Shown here one piece after another: positions 44,243 through 52,510 of a DNA stretch of 64,000 nt. Position 1 is the first letter of the stretch; each line of letters begins with the position of its first letter. The notes under the pieces are model-generated. The model was not told the origin of the DNA. It saw only the letters and a program-made list of their open reading frames with translations, and ran no database searches. Source of the DNA: JBJHBP01 sp050485645 (lineage in GTDB: Bacteria; Pseudomonadota; Gammaproteobacteria; Steroidobacterales; Rariloculaceae); NCBI GenBank assembly GCA_050485645.1, contig JBJHBT010000009.1, forward strand, positions 62,001 to 126,000, given 5' to 3'. The position numbers were made by a program, and so were the translations under genes.

Positions 44243-44680
44243 TCACAAAGTCTGGCGCAGCCTCGCCTGCAGCACCCGCCATACCTCCGCCTCGAACTGA
44301 TCGCGCAGCAGGACCACCACCAGACGCCGACGCTGATCGACCAGCACCAGCCTGAGCCAGACGCCCCCCAGCACCGACCCCGCACCCATCCGCAGCCGCC
44401 CACCGCCATGACGCGGCACGGACCAGGTGCCGTCGCGTCGCCTGTACAGTACGGGTGGCGCTTCGCAGGGCTGCCGTAACGCCGCGTGCAGGGCCACAAC
44501 GCCGCCCAGCAACAACATCACGGGTGCGGGCGGCGCGGCCAGCAGCAGCGCCGCGGCCAGCAGCAGGTGCAGCAGCACCCACCACAGAAGCAGACCGCGC
44601 GAGCGCTCAGGGCGCAGGAGTATGGCTGTGCCGGATGCGGTCGACGAGACGCGCGAGCGCCGGATTCTCGGGTTGTTCAC
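44243..44680 (-). CDS. ygfX: YgfX (CptA-like) membrane protein
   Basis: About 145 residues. LLRPERSRGLLLWWVLLHL starts the conserved part, with two adjacent membrane helices (LLLAAALLLAAPPAPVMLLLGGVVAL) and a C-terminal domain with GSVLGGVWLRLVLVDQRR. In E. coli YgfX pairs with SdhE (YgfY) and has been described as toxin-like; its role is disputed. No ATG is available; the GTG at 44680 (74 bp inside sdhE) is one option, and rarer codons nearer residue LLRP are possible. Order sdhE-ygfX-rpoE matches Xanthomonadales. Confidence 0.72.
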   Translation of the reverse strand: MNNPRIRRSRVSSTASGTAILLRPERSRGLLLWWVLLHLLLAAALLLAAPPAPVMLLLGGVVALHAALRQPCEAPPVLYRRRDGTWSVPRHGGGRLRMGAGSVLGGVWLRLVLVDQRRRLVVVLLRDQFEAEVWRVLQARLRQTL

Positions 44681-44945
44681 GCCCGCAAAGGTACGCGTGC
44701 AGCTGTGGGTCCTGAAGTTCCAGAAATGACTCGAACAATGCGATATCGGCCTCGTCCAGTGCGCCGAACCCGTGCTCCAGGAATGACGCCAGCACCACGT
44801 CCAGCTCACGCATGCCGCGCCGGCAGCGCCAGCGCAGTCTGGGAGGCACCCCGGTCAAGGTCACGGAGACCGCACCGCGAGGCGATATGCCGGAGGCGTC
44901 GGATGGTGGTGTCACGCGTTGCCGCTCAGTGCTGGCGTTCGGCAA
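44607..44945 (-). CDS. sdhE: SdhE flavinylation factor for succinate dehydrogenase
   Basis: Small helical protein that promotes covalent attachment of FAD to SdhA. The SdhE core is clear: RLRWRCRRGMRELDVVLASF (the RGxxE motif appears as RGMRE), then ELQDPQLHAYLCGREQPE. The open frame gives 112 residues from ATG 44945, overlapping the sdhB 3' end by 20 bp; GTG 44849 would give a family-typical 80 residues. Directly follows sdhB. Confidence 0.88.
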   Translation of the reverse strand: MPNASTERQRVTPPSDASGISPRGAVSVTLTGVPPRLRWRCRRGMRELDVVLASFLEHGFGALDEADIALFESFLELQDPQLHAYLCGREQPENPALARLVDRIRHSHTPAP

Positions 44946-45708
44946 TCAGTTTCTTGATCTCGGCGATCGCGCGTCCGGGGTTGAGATCCTTCGGGCACGC
45001 CTGCGTGCAGTTCAGGATCGTGTGACAGCGATAGAGCCGGAACGGGTCTTCGAGAGCGTCCAGGCGCTCGCCAGTCGCTTCGTCGCGACTGTCGACGATC
45101 CAGCGATAGGCCTGCAACAGGGCTGCCGGACCGAGGTAGCGATCCGGGTTCCACCAGTAGCTGGGACAGGAAGCCGAACAGCAGGCACACAGGATACAGG
45201 CCGACGGCGTGTTGATCTTTTCCTGGTCCTTCTTCGACTGCAGGCGTTCGCGGTCCGGCGGCGCCGGTGTCTGCGTCTGCAGCCAGGGCTTGATCAACGC
45301 GTACTGCGCATAGAAATTCGTCAGATCCGGCACCAGATCCTTGATGACCGGCATGTGCGGCAGCGGATAGACCTTTACCGGACCCTTCACTTCCTCGACG
45401 GTTTTCAGGCAGGCCAGCGAATTCACTCCGTCGATGTTCATCGAACACGAACCGCAGATGCCTTCGCGACAGGAGCGGCGGAACGTCAGCGTCGGATCGA
45501 TTTCGTTCTTGATCTTGATCAACGCATCCAGAACCATCGGGCCGCAGTCGGCCATATCCACCCAGAAGGTATCCAGGCGCGGATTGTCCGCGCTGTCCGG
45601 GTCATAGCGATAGACGGCGAATGCGCGCGGCTCGCGGGCATCCTCCGGTCGGCCAAAGGTCTTGCCGGTTGTTACTCTCGAGTTGGCCGGAAGGCGAAAC
45701 TTCGCCAT
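44926..45708 (-). CDS. sdhB: Succinate dehydrogenase iron-sulfur subunit
   Basis: Electron-transfer subunit of complex II, 260 residues. The 2Fe-2S cluster ligands are in CREGICGSCSMNIDG with a later SLAC; 4Fe-4S in CILCACCSASCP; 3Fe-4S in CHTILNCTQACPKDLNP. ATG follows sdhA by 8 nt. Length and ligands are standard. Confidence 0.98.
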   Translation of the reverse strand: MAKFRLPANSRVTTGKTFGRPEDAREPRAFAVYRYDPDSADNPRLDTFWVDMADCGPMVLDALIKIKNEIDPTLTFRRSCREGICGSCSMNIDGVNSLACLKTVEEVKGPVKVYPLPHMPVIKDLVPDLTNFYAQYALIKPWLQTQTPAPPDRERLQSKKDQEKINTPSACILCACCSASCPSYWWNPDRYLGPAALLQAYRWIVDSRDEATGERLDALEDPFRLYRCHTILNCTQACPKDLNPGRAIAEIKKLIAERQH

Positions 45709-45716
45709 GCTGCACC

Positions 45717-47507
45717 TCAGTAGGTTCTTGCCTTGGGTGGTATCGAATCGACTTCGCCGGTCAGCGTCGACAGCTGCACCGCCCGATAGTCAAAGCGCAC
45801 CGCACCCTGGTCGTTGACCCAGGCCAGCGTATGTCGCAGCCAGTGGCGGTCGTCGCGATCGGGATAGTCCTCACGCGCCTGCGCGCCGCGACTCTCGGTG
45901 CGGTTGATGGCCGACTTGATGGTGCCCATCGCCTGCAGCAGCAGGTTCTCGAGCTCCAGCGTCTCGACCAGATCGGTGTTCCAGATCAGTGATCGGTCGG
46001 CGATGCCCACATCGGCGAACGACGCGAACACCTGTTCCAGTTTATCGATCCCCTCCTGCAACGATTCGCCGGAACGGAATACGGCCGCGTGATCCTGCAT
46101 GACACGCTGCATGTCCAGTCGGATCTGTGCGGTCGGTCGGCTGCCGCTGGCATGACGCAGTCTGTCCAGTCGCGCGACGGCCTGCTCGCCTGCCCCCGCC
46201 GGCAGCGGCGCATGACGCTGGCCGGGCTGAATCACCTCGCCGCAGCGCCGGGCCGCGGAACGGCCGAACACAACGAGGTCGATCAGCGAATTCGAGCCCA
46301 ACCGGTTCGCGCCATGGACCGAGACACAGGCGGCCTCGCCAACCGCCATCAGACCGGGAACGACCGCGTCATTGCCGGCGGCGTCCCGGGTGAGCACTTC
46401 GCCTCTGAAATTGGTCGGTATGCCCCCCATGTTGTAGTGCACCGTGGGCAACACCGGTATCGGCTTCCGCGTCACGTCGACGCCGGAAAAGATTCTCGCC
46501 GTCTCGCGGATGCCGGGCAACCGTTCCTCGATCACGTCGGCACCCAGATGTTCCAGGTGCAGATTCACGTGATCCTTGCGTGCCCCCACTCCGCGCCCTT
46601 CCCTCAGCTCGATGGTGATGGCACGGCTGACCACGTCGCGCGAAGCCAGATCCTTCGCGTTCGGTGCGTAACGCTCCATGAAGCGCTCGCCGTCGGAGTT
46701 CGTCAGGTAACCGCCTTCGCCGCGCACACCTTCGGTGATCAGCATGCCCGCGCCATACACACCGGTGGGATGAAACTGGACGAATTCCAGATCCTGAAGC
46801 GGCAGGCCGGCGCGCAGCACCATCGCGTTGCCGTCACCGGTGCAGGTATGCGCGGATGTACAGGAGAAATAGGCGCGGCCGTAGCCGCCGGTGGCGAGTA
46901 TCACCCTGTGCGACAGGAAGCGGTGCAGGCGTCCGGTCGCCATGTCCAGTGCCACGACACCACGGCACTGACCGTCCTGCATGATCAGGTCGATGGCGAA
47001 GTACTCGATGAAAAACGCGGCATTCTGTTTCAGCGACTGCTGATACAGTGCGTGCAGCATTGCATGGCCGGTACGATCGGCGGCCGCACAGGTGCGCTGT
47101 GCCGTACCCTCGCCGAAATGCGTGGTCATGCCGCCGAACGGCCGCTGATAGATGCGCCCGTCCGCGGTGCGCGAGAACGGCACGCCGTAATGTTCCAGCT
47201 CGATGACGGCAGCGGGTGCTTCCTTGCACATGAACTCGATGGCGTCCTGGTCACCGAGCCAGTCCGAGCCCTTGACGGTATCGAACATATGCCAGCGCCA
47301 GTCGTCCTCACCCATGTTGCCGAGCGCCGCGCTGATGCCACCCTGCGCCGCAACGGTATGGCTGCGTGTCGGGAACACCTTGGTGACACACGCCGTGGTG
47401 AGACCCTGTTCGGCGAGCCCCAGCGTTGCCCGCAGCCCGGCGCCGCCGGCGCCGATGACAACGACATCGTAACGATGATCCGTGAATTCGTAGTCGCTGC
47501 TGCTCAT
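45717..47507 (-). CDS. sdhA: Succinate dehydrogenase flavoprotein subunit
   Basis: Catalytic subunit of complex II, 596 residues. Rossmann motif DVVVIGAGGAGLRATLGLAEQG, covalent FAD His50 (TRSHTVAAQGG) and the active-site segments GEGGYLTNSDGERFMERY and RLGSNSLIDLVVFGRSA are all present. Complete and of usual length. A 91-nt spacer separates it from sdhD. Confidence 0.98.
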   Translation of the reverse strand: MSSSDYEFTDHRYDVVVIGAGGAGLRATLGLAEQGLTTACVTKVFPTRSHTVAAQGGISAALGNMGEDDWRWHMFDTVKGSDWLGDQDAIEFMCKEAPAAVIELEHYGVPFSRTADGRIYQRPFGGMTTHFGEGTAQRTCAAADRTGHAMLHALYQQSLKQNAAFFIEYFAIDLIMQDGQCRGVVALDMATGRLHRFLSHRVILATGGYGRAYFSCTSAHTCTGDGNAMVLRAGLPLQDLEFVQFHPTGVYGAGMLITEGVRGEGGYLTNSDGERFMERYAPNAKDLASRDVVSRAITIELREGRGVGARKDHVNLHLEHLGADVIEERLPGIRETARIFSGVDVTRKPIPVLPTVHYNMGGIPTNFRGEVLTRDAAGNDAVVPGLMAVGEAACVSVHGANRLGSNSLIDLVVFGRSAARRCGEVIQPGQRHAPLPAGAGEQAVARLDRLRHASGSRPTAQIRLDMQRVMQDHAAVFRSGESLQEGIDKLEQVFASFADVGIADRSLIWNTDLVETLELENLLLQAMGTIKSAINRTESRGAQAREDYPDRDDRHWLRHTLAWVNDQGAVRFDYRAVQLSTLTGEVDSIPPKARTY

Positions 47508-47598
47508 CAGGAAATCCGGAAGTAGTCAGTACACAGAAAAAAGGCCCGAACCTGTACGTCCGGATTCGGTCCAGCATCAGTCGAGCGCGTGCCGGGCC

Positions 47599-47997
47599 TC
47601 ATCCCGTGCCGGAGCGCAGTGCGATAACGAGAATCGAGAACACCGCCGCCACGGCAAGCGTGAAATGCGTCAGCGTCGACAGCATCAGCGCCACCACCTT
47701 CGATGCTCCGCCGCGCACATAGTCTTCGATCACAACCTGTACGCCGAGTCGCGAGTGGTAAAGACCGATCATGACCAGCAGGATCAGCAGCACGGCATTC
47801 ACGGGCGCGGCGACCCATCCGGCGACCGCGGCGTGACTGAAGTCCTCGAAGCGCATCATCGCCAGTGTGAACCACAAACCCAGCGGCAGCAGCGCAACCG
47901 CGGTCAGACGCTGCATCCACCAGTGCCCGGCGCCGCTCTTCGCCGACCCAAGGCCCAGCGCTTTGGCGAGTGGATTGACGAGACTCACCCCGATCAT
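47599..47997 (-). CDS. sdhD: Succinate dehydrogenase membrane anchor SdhD
   Basis: A 132-residue hydrophobic subunit with three membrane helices. HSRLGVQVVIEDYV holds the conserved His/Asp-type quinone or haem-side segment of SdhD. GHWWMQRLTAVALLPLGLW opens the first helix. It begins 2 nt downstream of the sdhC stop. Confidence 0.93.
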   Translation of the reverse strand: MIGVSLVNPLAKALGLGSAKSGAGHWWMQRLTAVALLPLGLWFTLAMMRFEDFSHAAVAGWVAAPVNAVLLILLVMIGLYHSRLGVQVVIEDYVRGGASKVVALMLSTLTHFTLAVAAVFSILVIALRSGTG

Positions 47998-47999
47998 CC

Positions 48000-48380
48000 T
48001 CAGATGACCGCCAGCGCCGTAAAGGCGACGGTGGCCAGCAGCGTGAACACAACCACCGCCCAGCCGCTGGCGCGGTAGCGGGCATGATCGAAGCCCATGC
48101 CGGCATCCCAGAACAGATGCCGCACGCCGTTGCCCAGGTGAAAGAAAAATGCGAACGCAAGCCCGATGTACAGCAGTTTGAACAGCGGGCCGGCCAGCAG
48201 CGTCTGCAGGCCGGCGTAGGTCTGCGCCCCAGAAGCGATCGCCATCAGCCAGCCCGCGAATACGAGCGAGCCCAGCGACAGCAGCAACCCGGTCAATCGA
48301 TGCAGAATCGACAGCGTGTTGGTGATCTGCCAGCGGTAGACCTGAAGGTGCGGCGACAGGGGCCGCTCAACGCCGTCCAT
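48000..48380 (-). CDS. sdhC: Succinate dehydrogenase cytochrome b556 subunit SdhC
   Basis: A 126-residue membrane anchor starting RPLSPHLQVYRWQITNTLSI, the SdhC signature, with SILHRLTGLLL and the haem-binding HLGNGVRHLFWD. Three membrane helices. ATG 48380 is preferred over upstream in-frame ATGs because it begins the conserved part; AGGA lies 11-12 nt upstream. Confidence 0.94.
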   Translation of the reverse strand: MDGVERPLSPHLQVYRWQITNTLSILHRLTGLLLSLGSLVFAGWLMAIASGAQTYAGLQTLLAGPLFKLLYIGLAFAFFFHLGNGVRHLFWDAGMGFDHARYRASGWAVVVFTLLATVAFTALAVI

Positions 48381-48469
48381 GTAGTGCTTTTTCCTTTCAG
48401 CCGGATTCGGCTGTCGACGGTGCGCGGCGGTCGTCGGCCGGCACGGCGTCGCGAATCCGGACATCACAA

Positions 48470-48649
48470 TCAGAAATCAATGCACCGCCCTGCCCGCTGC
48501 CAGTCTCCATAGCGTGTGGGCTCAGGATCCGAGGGGCCACCGATCTCGTCTGCTACCGTGGGCACAACCGAAACCTCTCGGCTTTCGTCGCCGCGCCGCG
48601 GATCGACCGCCGTGCAGCTGCCAGACTCTTGTTGATCCTGCTCGGGCAT
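48470..48649 (-). CDS. DUF1674 / SDHAF4-like succinate dehydrogenase assembly factor
   Basis: A 59-residue protein (67 from an upstream ATG at 48673) ending EIGGPSDPEPTRYGDWQRAG then RCIDF. This C-terminal pattern, with RYGDW, is the hallmark of DUF1674, the family of mitochondrial SDHAF4/Sdh8, which binds flavinylated SdhA before it joins SdhB. The N-terminal half is low in conservation. It sits 90 nt ahead of sdhC as first gene of the operon, which supports the role. It is divergent from ygfZ. Confidence 0.8.
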   Translation of the reverse strand: MPEQDQQESGSCTAVDPRRGDESREVSVVPTVADEIGGPSDPEPTRYGDWQRAGRCIDF

Positions 48650-48708
48650 CGCTAAAGTGTGCCAGAAACCCACGCAACACGCACCTTGACGGAGACAGCG
48701 CCATCCCT

Positions 48709-49620
48709 ATGCAAACATCCCCTTCCCGCCTTCTGCAGGCCCGCCACGTCGGTCTGCTCAGCGTTTCCGGCAACGACGCCGAGCGATTCCTGCACGCCCA
48801 GCTCAGCCGCCACATCGTCGGCCTGCCGGCGGACCTCGCACCGCTGGCCGGCTGGCACGATGCCCGTGGCCGCCTGCGCGCGCTGTTCCGGGTACTGCGC
48901 ACCGACGGGGGATTCATGCTGATGACCACTGCCGACACGGTCGATGCGGCCATCAAGGGCATGCAGCTCTACGTGCTGCGCTCGGATGTGCGACTGGCGA
49001 ATGCCGGCACGGACTGGCGTGTTCTGGCCGTCATCGGCGACACGCTGCTGCCGGCCCGGCTGAAGCCGGATCCGCTGCCCGGTTCGGTGAAGCGCAGTGG
49101 TGAGGTGGTGGCGATACGCCTGGCCGACGCGCTGGTACACATGGCCGGTCCCGCCGCGGCGATCGATCAGTGGCCGGCCGAAGCGGGGCTTCCCGCGCCG
49201 CCGCATGATCCTGCCGCCATCGAGGCGGCGGAGATATACGCCGGGGTGCCGGCGGTGTCCGCGGTGCTGGCCGGGCGCTTTCTGCCGCAGATGCTGAACC
49301 TCGACCAACTGGATGCACTGTCTTTCAACAAGGGCTGCTTTCCCGGTCAGGAAGTGATCGCCCGCACACAGAATCTCGGGCAGGTGAAACGCCGCATGGC
49401 ACGCTTCACGCTGACGCAGCCGCAGTCGCTCGACATCAGCCCGGGCGATGCGATCGTCGACGGATCAGGTCAGCCTGTCGGCGACGTGGTGCGTGCCGCG
49501 CGCACGAACGACACCTCGGTGCTGCTGGCCGTCGTACCCGTCGACGGTCGTGACCTGGCGTTGCGTGTGAGCGATGGCGACCCGAGGCCCATCACGCCAC
49601 AGACCGGCTCGGTCGCCTAG
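48709..49620 (+). CDS. ygfZ: YgfZ/GcvT-like folate-binding protein
   Basis: A 303-residue protein of the YgfZ (COG0354) family that supports assembly or repair of some Fe-S enzymes with tetrahydrofolate. The motif SFNKGCFPGQEVIARTQNLG, with its conserved cysteine, is intact. The upstream frame extends to 48514 but overlaps the divergent SDHAF4-like gene; ATG 48709 gives the family N-terminus. Position beside sdh genes matches other gammaproteobacteria. A weak GC hairpin without a T-run lies after the stop (49634-49649). Confidence 0.9.
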   Translation: MQTSPSRLLQARHVGLLSVSGNDAERFLHAQLSRHIVGLPADLAPLAGWHDARGRLRALFRVLRTDGGFMLMTTADTVDAAIKGMQLYVLRSDVRLANAGTDWRVLAVIGDTLLPARLKPDPLPGSVKRSGEVVAIRLADALVHMAGPAAAIDQWPAEAGLPAPPHDPAAIEAAEIYAGVPAVSAVLAGRFLPQMLNLDQLDALSFNKGCFPGQEVIARTQNLGQVKRRMARFTLTQPQSLDISPGDAIVDGSGQPVGDVVRAARTNDTSVLLAVVPVDGRDLALRVSDGDPRPITPQTGSVA

Positions 49621-49664
49621 CAGCCACGCACAAGCGGGCGAAGTCCCGCGGGCCGCCCCCGGCT

Positions 49665-51182
49665 TCAGGCCTCAGGCTTCAACTGCGGGAACAGCAGCAC
49701 ATCGCGAATGGCGGCGCTGTCGGTGAGGAGCATCACGAGCCGGTCCACGCCGATGCCCAGCCCCGCGGCCGGCGGCATGCCGTACTCCAGCGCGCGGATG
49801 TAGTCCTCGTCGTAGACCATGGCTTCCATGTCGCCGCCCGCCTTCGCGGCGACCTGTTCATGAAAGCGCCGCGCCTGATCCTCGGGGTCGTTGAGCTCGG
49901 AAAAGCCATTCGCCAGCTCACGACCGGCGACGAACAGCTCGAAACGATCGGTGACGAACGGGTCCTCGTCGTTGGGCCGCGCCAGCGGTGACACCTCGGC
50001 CGGATAGTGCGTGACGAACAGCGGGCCGCGCAGGCGCGGTTCCGCCGCCTTCTCGAACAGCTCCAGCTGCAGCTTGCCGACACCCCAGCCATCATGAACC
50101 TCGTGACCCTGGCCGCGCACCAGGCCGGCCAGCACATCGCGATCGCGCAGCGTCGCGGCGGTCAGTTCCGGCACGTACTGCAGCAGCACGTCCTCGAGTT
50201 TCAGGCGCGCATACTCACCGTCGAAATCGAAGGTTTCGCCCTGATACGTCACCCGTGTGGTGCCCAGCAGCGTGCGCGCGGATTCCCGCAGCAGCGTTTC
50301 GCTGAGCGTCATCAGATCGCGATAGTCGGCGTACGACTGGTACAGCTCCAGCATCGTGAACTCGGGATTGTGTCGCGTCGACAGCCCCTCGTTGCGGAAC
50401 ACGCGGTTGAGTTCATAGACGCGCTCCATACCGCCGACCAGCAGCCGTTTCAGATACAGCTCGGGCGCAATGCGCAGAAACAGCGTCCGGTCCAGCGCGT
50501 GGTGATAGGTCTCGAACGGCCGTGCCGCGGCACCGCCCGGCAGCGGCTGCATCATCGGCGTTTCCACTTCCGTGAAACCCAGCGCATCGAGAAACGAGCG
50601 GATGAAACGGATGGCGTCGGTGCGCACACGGAACACTTCCCGCGTGCGCTCACTGACAATCAGGTCCAGATAGCGCTGTCGCAGCTTCAGTTCGGCATCG
50701 GCAATGCCGTGCCACTTCTCCGGCATCGGGCGCAGCGACTTCACGAGCAGACGCAGATCGGACACTTCCACCGACAGCTCGCCGGTGCGGGTTCTGATCA
50801 GTCGTCCGGCGCCGCCAACGATGTCACCAACATCCCACTTTCGAAATTCACCATACAGATCATCACCCAGCGTCTGCCGCTGCACCAGCAGCTGGATCTG
50901 GCCGGACCTGTCCTGAAGCTTCACGAAGCTGTTCTTGCCCATGACGCGCTTGGCCATCATCCGGCCGGCAACGCGCACGGTCACGTTCTCTTCGGCCAGC
51001 ACCTCGGGTTCGTGCCCGTCATAGGCGGCGTGCAGGTGTCCGGCCAGCGCATCGCGACGAAAATCGTTCGGAAACGCGATGCCCTGCTCGCGAATCCTGT
51101 CCAGCTTGACGCGCCGTTCGGCGACAAGCCGATTGTCGACATGGGCGCCATCGGCGGCATTGTTCGGCTGTTCTGTCGTCAT
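49665..51182 (-). CDS. lysS: Lysyl-tRNA synthetase, class II
   Basis: Charges tRNA-Lys. 505 residues from ATG 51182 (MTTEQPNN). OB-fold anticodon domain (VRVAGRMMAKRVMGKNSFVKL), motif 2 FRNEGLSTRHNPEFTMLELY and motif 3 GIGVDRLVMLLTDSAAIRDVL are all present. It follows prfB by about 53 nt, the recJ-prfB-lysS order of E. coli and Pseudomonas. Confidence 0.97.
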   Translation of the reverse strand: MTTEQPNNAADGAHVDNRLVAERRVKLDRIREQGIAFPNDFRRDALAGHLHAAYDGHEPEVLAEENVTVRVAGRMMAKRVMGKNSFVKLQDRSGQIQLLVQRQTLGDDLYGEFRKWDVGDIVGGAGRLIRTRTGELSVEVSDLRLLVKSLRPMPEKWHGIADAELKLRQRYLDLIVSERTREVFRVRTDAIRFIRSFLDALGFTEVETPMMQPLPGGAAARPFETYHHALDRTLFLRIAPELYLKRLLVGGMERVYELNRVFRNEGLSTRHNPEFTMLELYQSYADYRDLMTLSETLLRESARTLLGTTRVTYQGETFDFDGEYARLKLEDVLLQYVPELTAATLRDRDVLAGLVRGQGHEVHDGWGVGKLQLELFEKAAEPRLRGPLFVTHYPAEVSPLARPNDEDPFVTDRFELFVAGRELANGFSELNDPEDQARRFHEQVAAKAGGDMEAMVYDEDYIRALEYGMPPAAGLGIGVDRLVMLLTDSAAIRDVLLFPQLKPEA

Positions 51183-51235
51183 CCCCAACCCTTGTAGTCG
51201 TCGGCACCCGGTGTCGCCCTGCACAGACTATCCAA

Positions 51236-52331
51236 TCACAGGCCCTGTTGCAGACTGGCCTTGAGAAAATCGTCGATGTCGCCGTTCAGCACGGTGTCGG
51301 GCTGTGCCGTTTCGACACCGGTACGCAGGTCTTTCACCCGCGACTGATCCAGCACGTAGGAGCGGATCTGGTTGCCCCAGCCGATGTCGGCTTTGGTGTC
51401 TTCCAGCGCCTCCTGTCTGGCCATGCGCTGCTGACGCTCCAGTTCATACAGTTTCGCGCGCAGCTGGGTCATGGCCATGGCCTTGTTCTTGTGCTGCGAG
51501 CGATCATTCTGACACTGCACGACGATGCCGCTCGGCATGTGCGTGATGCGTACCGCAGACTCGGTCTTGTTGACATGCTGACCTCCCGCACCGCTGGCGC
51601 GATAGACGTCGATACGCAGATCGGCGGGGTTGATGTCGATTTCGATGTCATCCTCGATCTCCGGTGACACGAAAACGGCGGCGAACGACGTGTGACGGCG
51701 GTTGCCCGAATCGAACGGTGACTTGCGCACCAGCCTGTGCACGCCGGTTTCCGTACGCAGCCAGCCATAGGCGAACTCACCCCTGAACAGAACGCTGGCA
51801 CTCTTGATGCCGGCCACCTCGCCAGCGGACACTTCCAGCACCTCCACGTCGAGCCCGCGTGACTCGCCCCAGCGCAGATACATGCGCAGCAACATCTCGG
51901 CCCAGTCCTGCGCCTCGGTGCCGCCCGATCCGGCCTGAATGTCCAGGAACGCGTTGGAGACATCCAGTTCGCCGGAAAACATGCGACGGAACTCGAGGTC
52001 GCCGACATCGGCGGCCAGCCGCTGCACCTGGGCGGTCACATCGGCAAGTGTGTCTTCGTCGCACGCTTCGACGGCCAGCGCGACCAGCTCGGCGGACTCG
52101 CCCAGGCCGCGCGTGATGCGGTCCAGCGTCTGCACCACACCCTCCAGCGTCGCGCGCTCCCGGCCCAGCGCCTGGGCGCGATCCGGATCATTCCAGATCG
52201 CAGGGTCTTCCAGCTCACGACCTACTTCTTCAAGACGTTCCCGCTTGGCGGGGTAGTCAAAGGTACCCCCTCAGCGCTTCAGAGCGCTGCTTGAGGTCTG
52301 CAATGAGTGAGTTGACTGAGCCGGTTTCCAT
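51236..52331 (-). CDS. prfB: Peptide chain release factor 2 (programmed +1 frameshift)
   Basis: Release factor for UGA and UAA, 364 residues after frameshift. The first 24 codons (METGSVNSLIADLKQ to LRGYL) end at an in-frame TGA (52257-52259); a +1 shift continues with DYPAKRERLEEVG. The stop-codon reading motif SPF is at residues 204-206 and GGQ at 249-251, both intact. The length of 1096 nt (3n+1) agrees with one shift. Total length and motif positions match E. coli. Confidence 0.97.
52256..52271 (-). promoter_or_regulatory. prfB autoregulatory +1 frameshift site
   Basis: The minus strand reads AGGGGGTACCTTTGAC: an SD-like AGGGGG (52266-52271), slippery CTT and the in-frame TGA followed by C. 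This is essentially the classic prfB site. When RF2 is scarce the ribosome slips at CTT and makes more RF2; when RF2 is ample it stops at TGA. Confidence 0.97.
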
Positions 52332-52510
52332 AGGTCTGAAGCTTGCGGTGAGAAATGGCGGCGAGATATTACCACGGCCAGGGGCGGCCCGATCCGGGTG
52401 CCGCACCCTGCACCCGCCGCCAACCGCATGCCGCCAACCGCAAACCTCACGCCGCATGCCGCACCTGGAACCCGGAACCCGGAACCCGGAACCGGCAAGC
52501 CGCGCTCCGA
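52332..52510 (-). repeat. recJ-prfB spacer made of short repeats
   Basis: This 179-bp spacer holds no gene. On the plus strand GGAACCC is repeated in tandem nearly four times (52467-52493), and CCGCCAACCGCA occurs twice with a 14-bp period (52417-52428, 52431-52442); CCGCATGCCGC motifs also recur. The transcribed (minus) strand is therefore G-rich with spaced GGG runs. It forms the leader between recJ and prfB. Confidence 0.7.

Noticed and set aside
49634..49649. Hairpin between ygfZ and lysS as terminator
   Set aside because: A 5-bp stem without a T-run on either strand; not distinguishable from chance in this GC-rich DNA.
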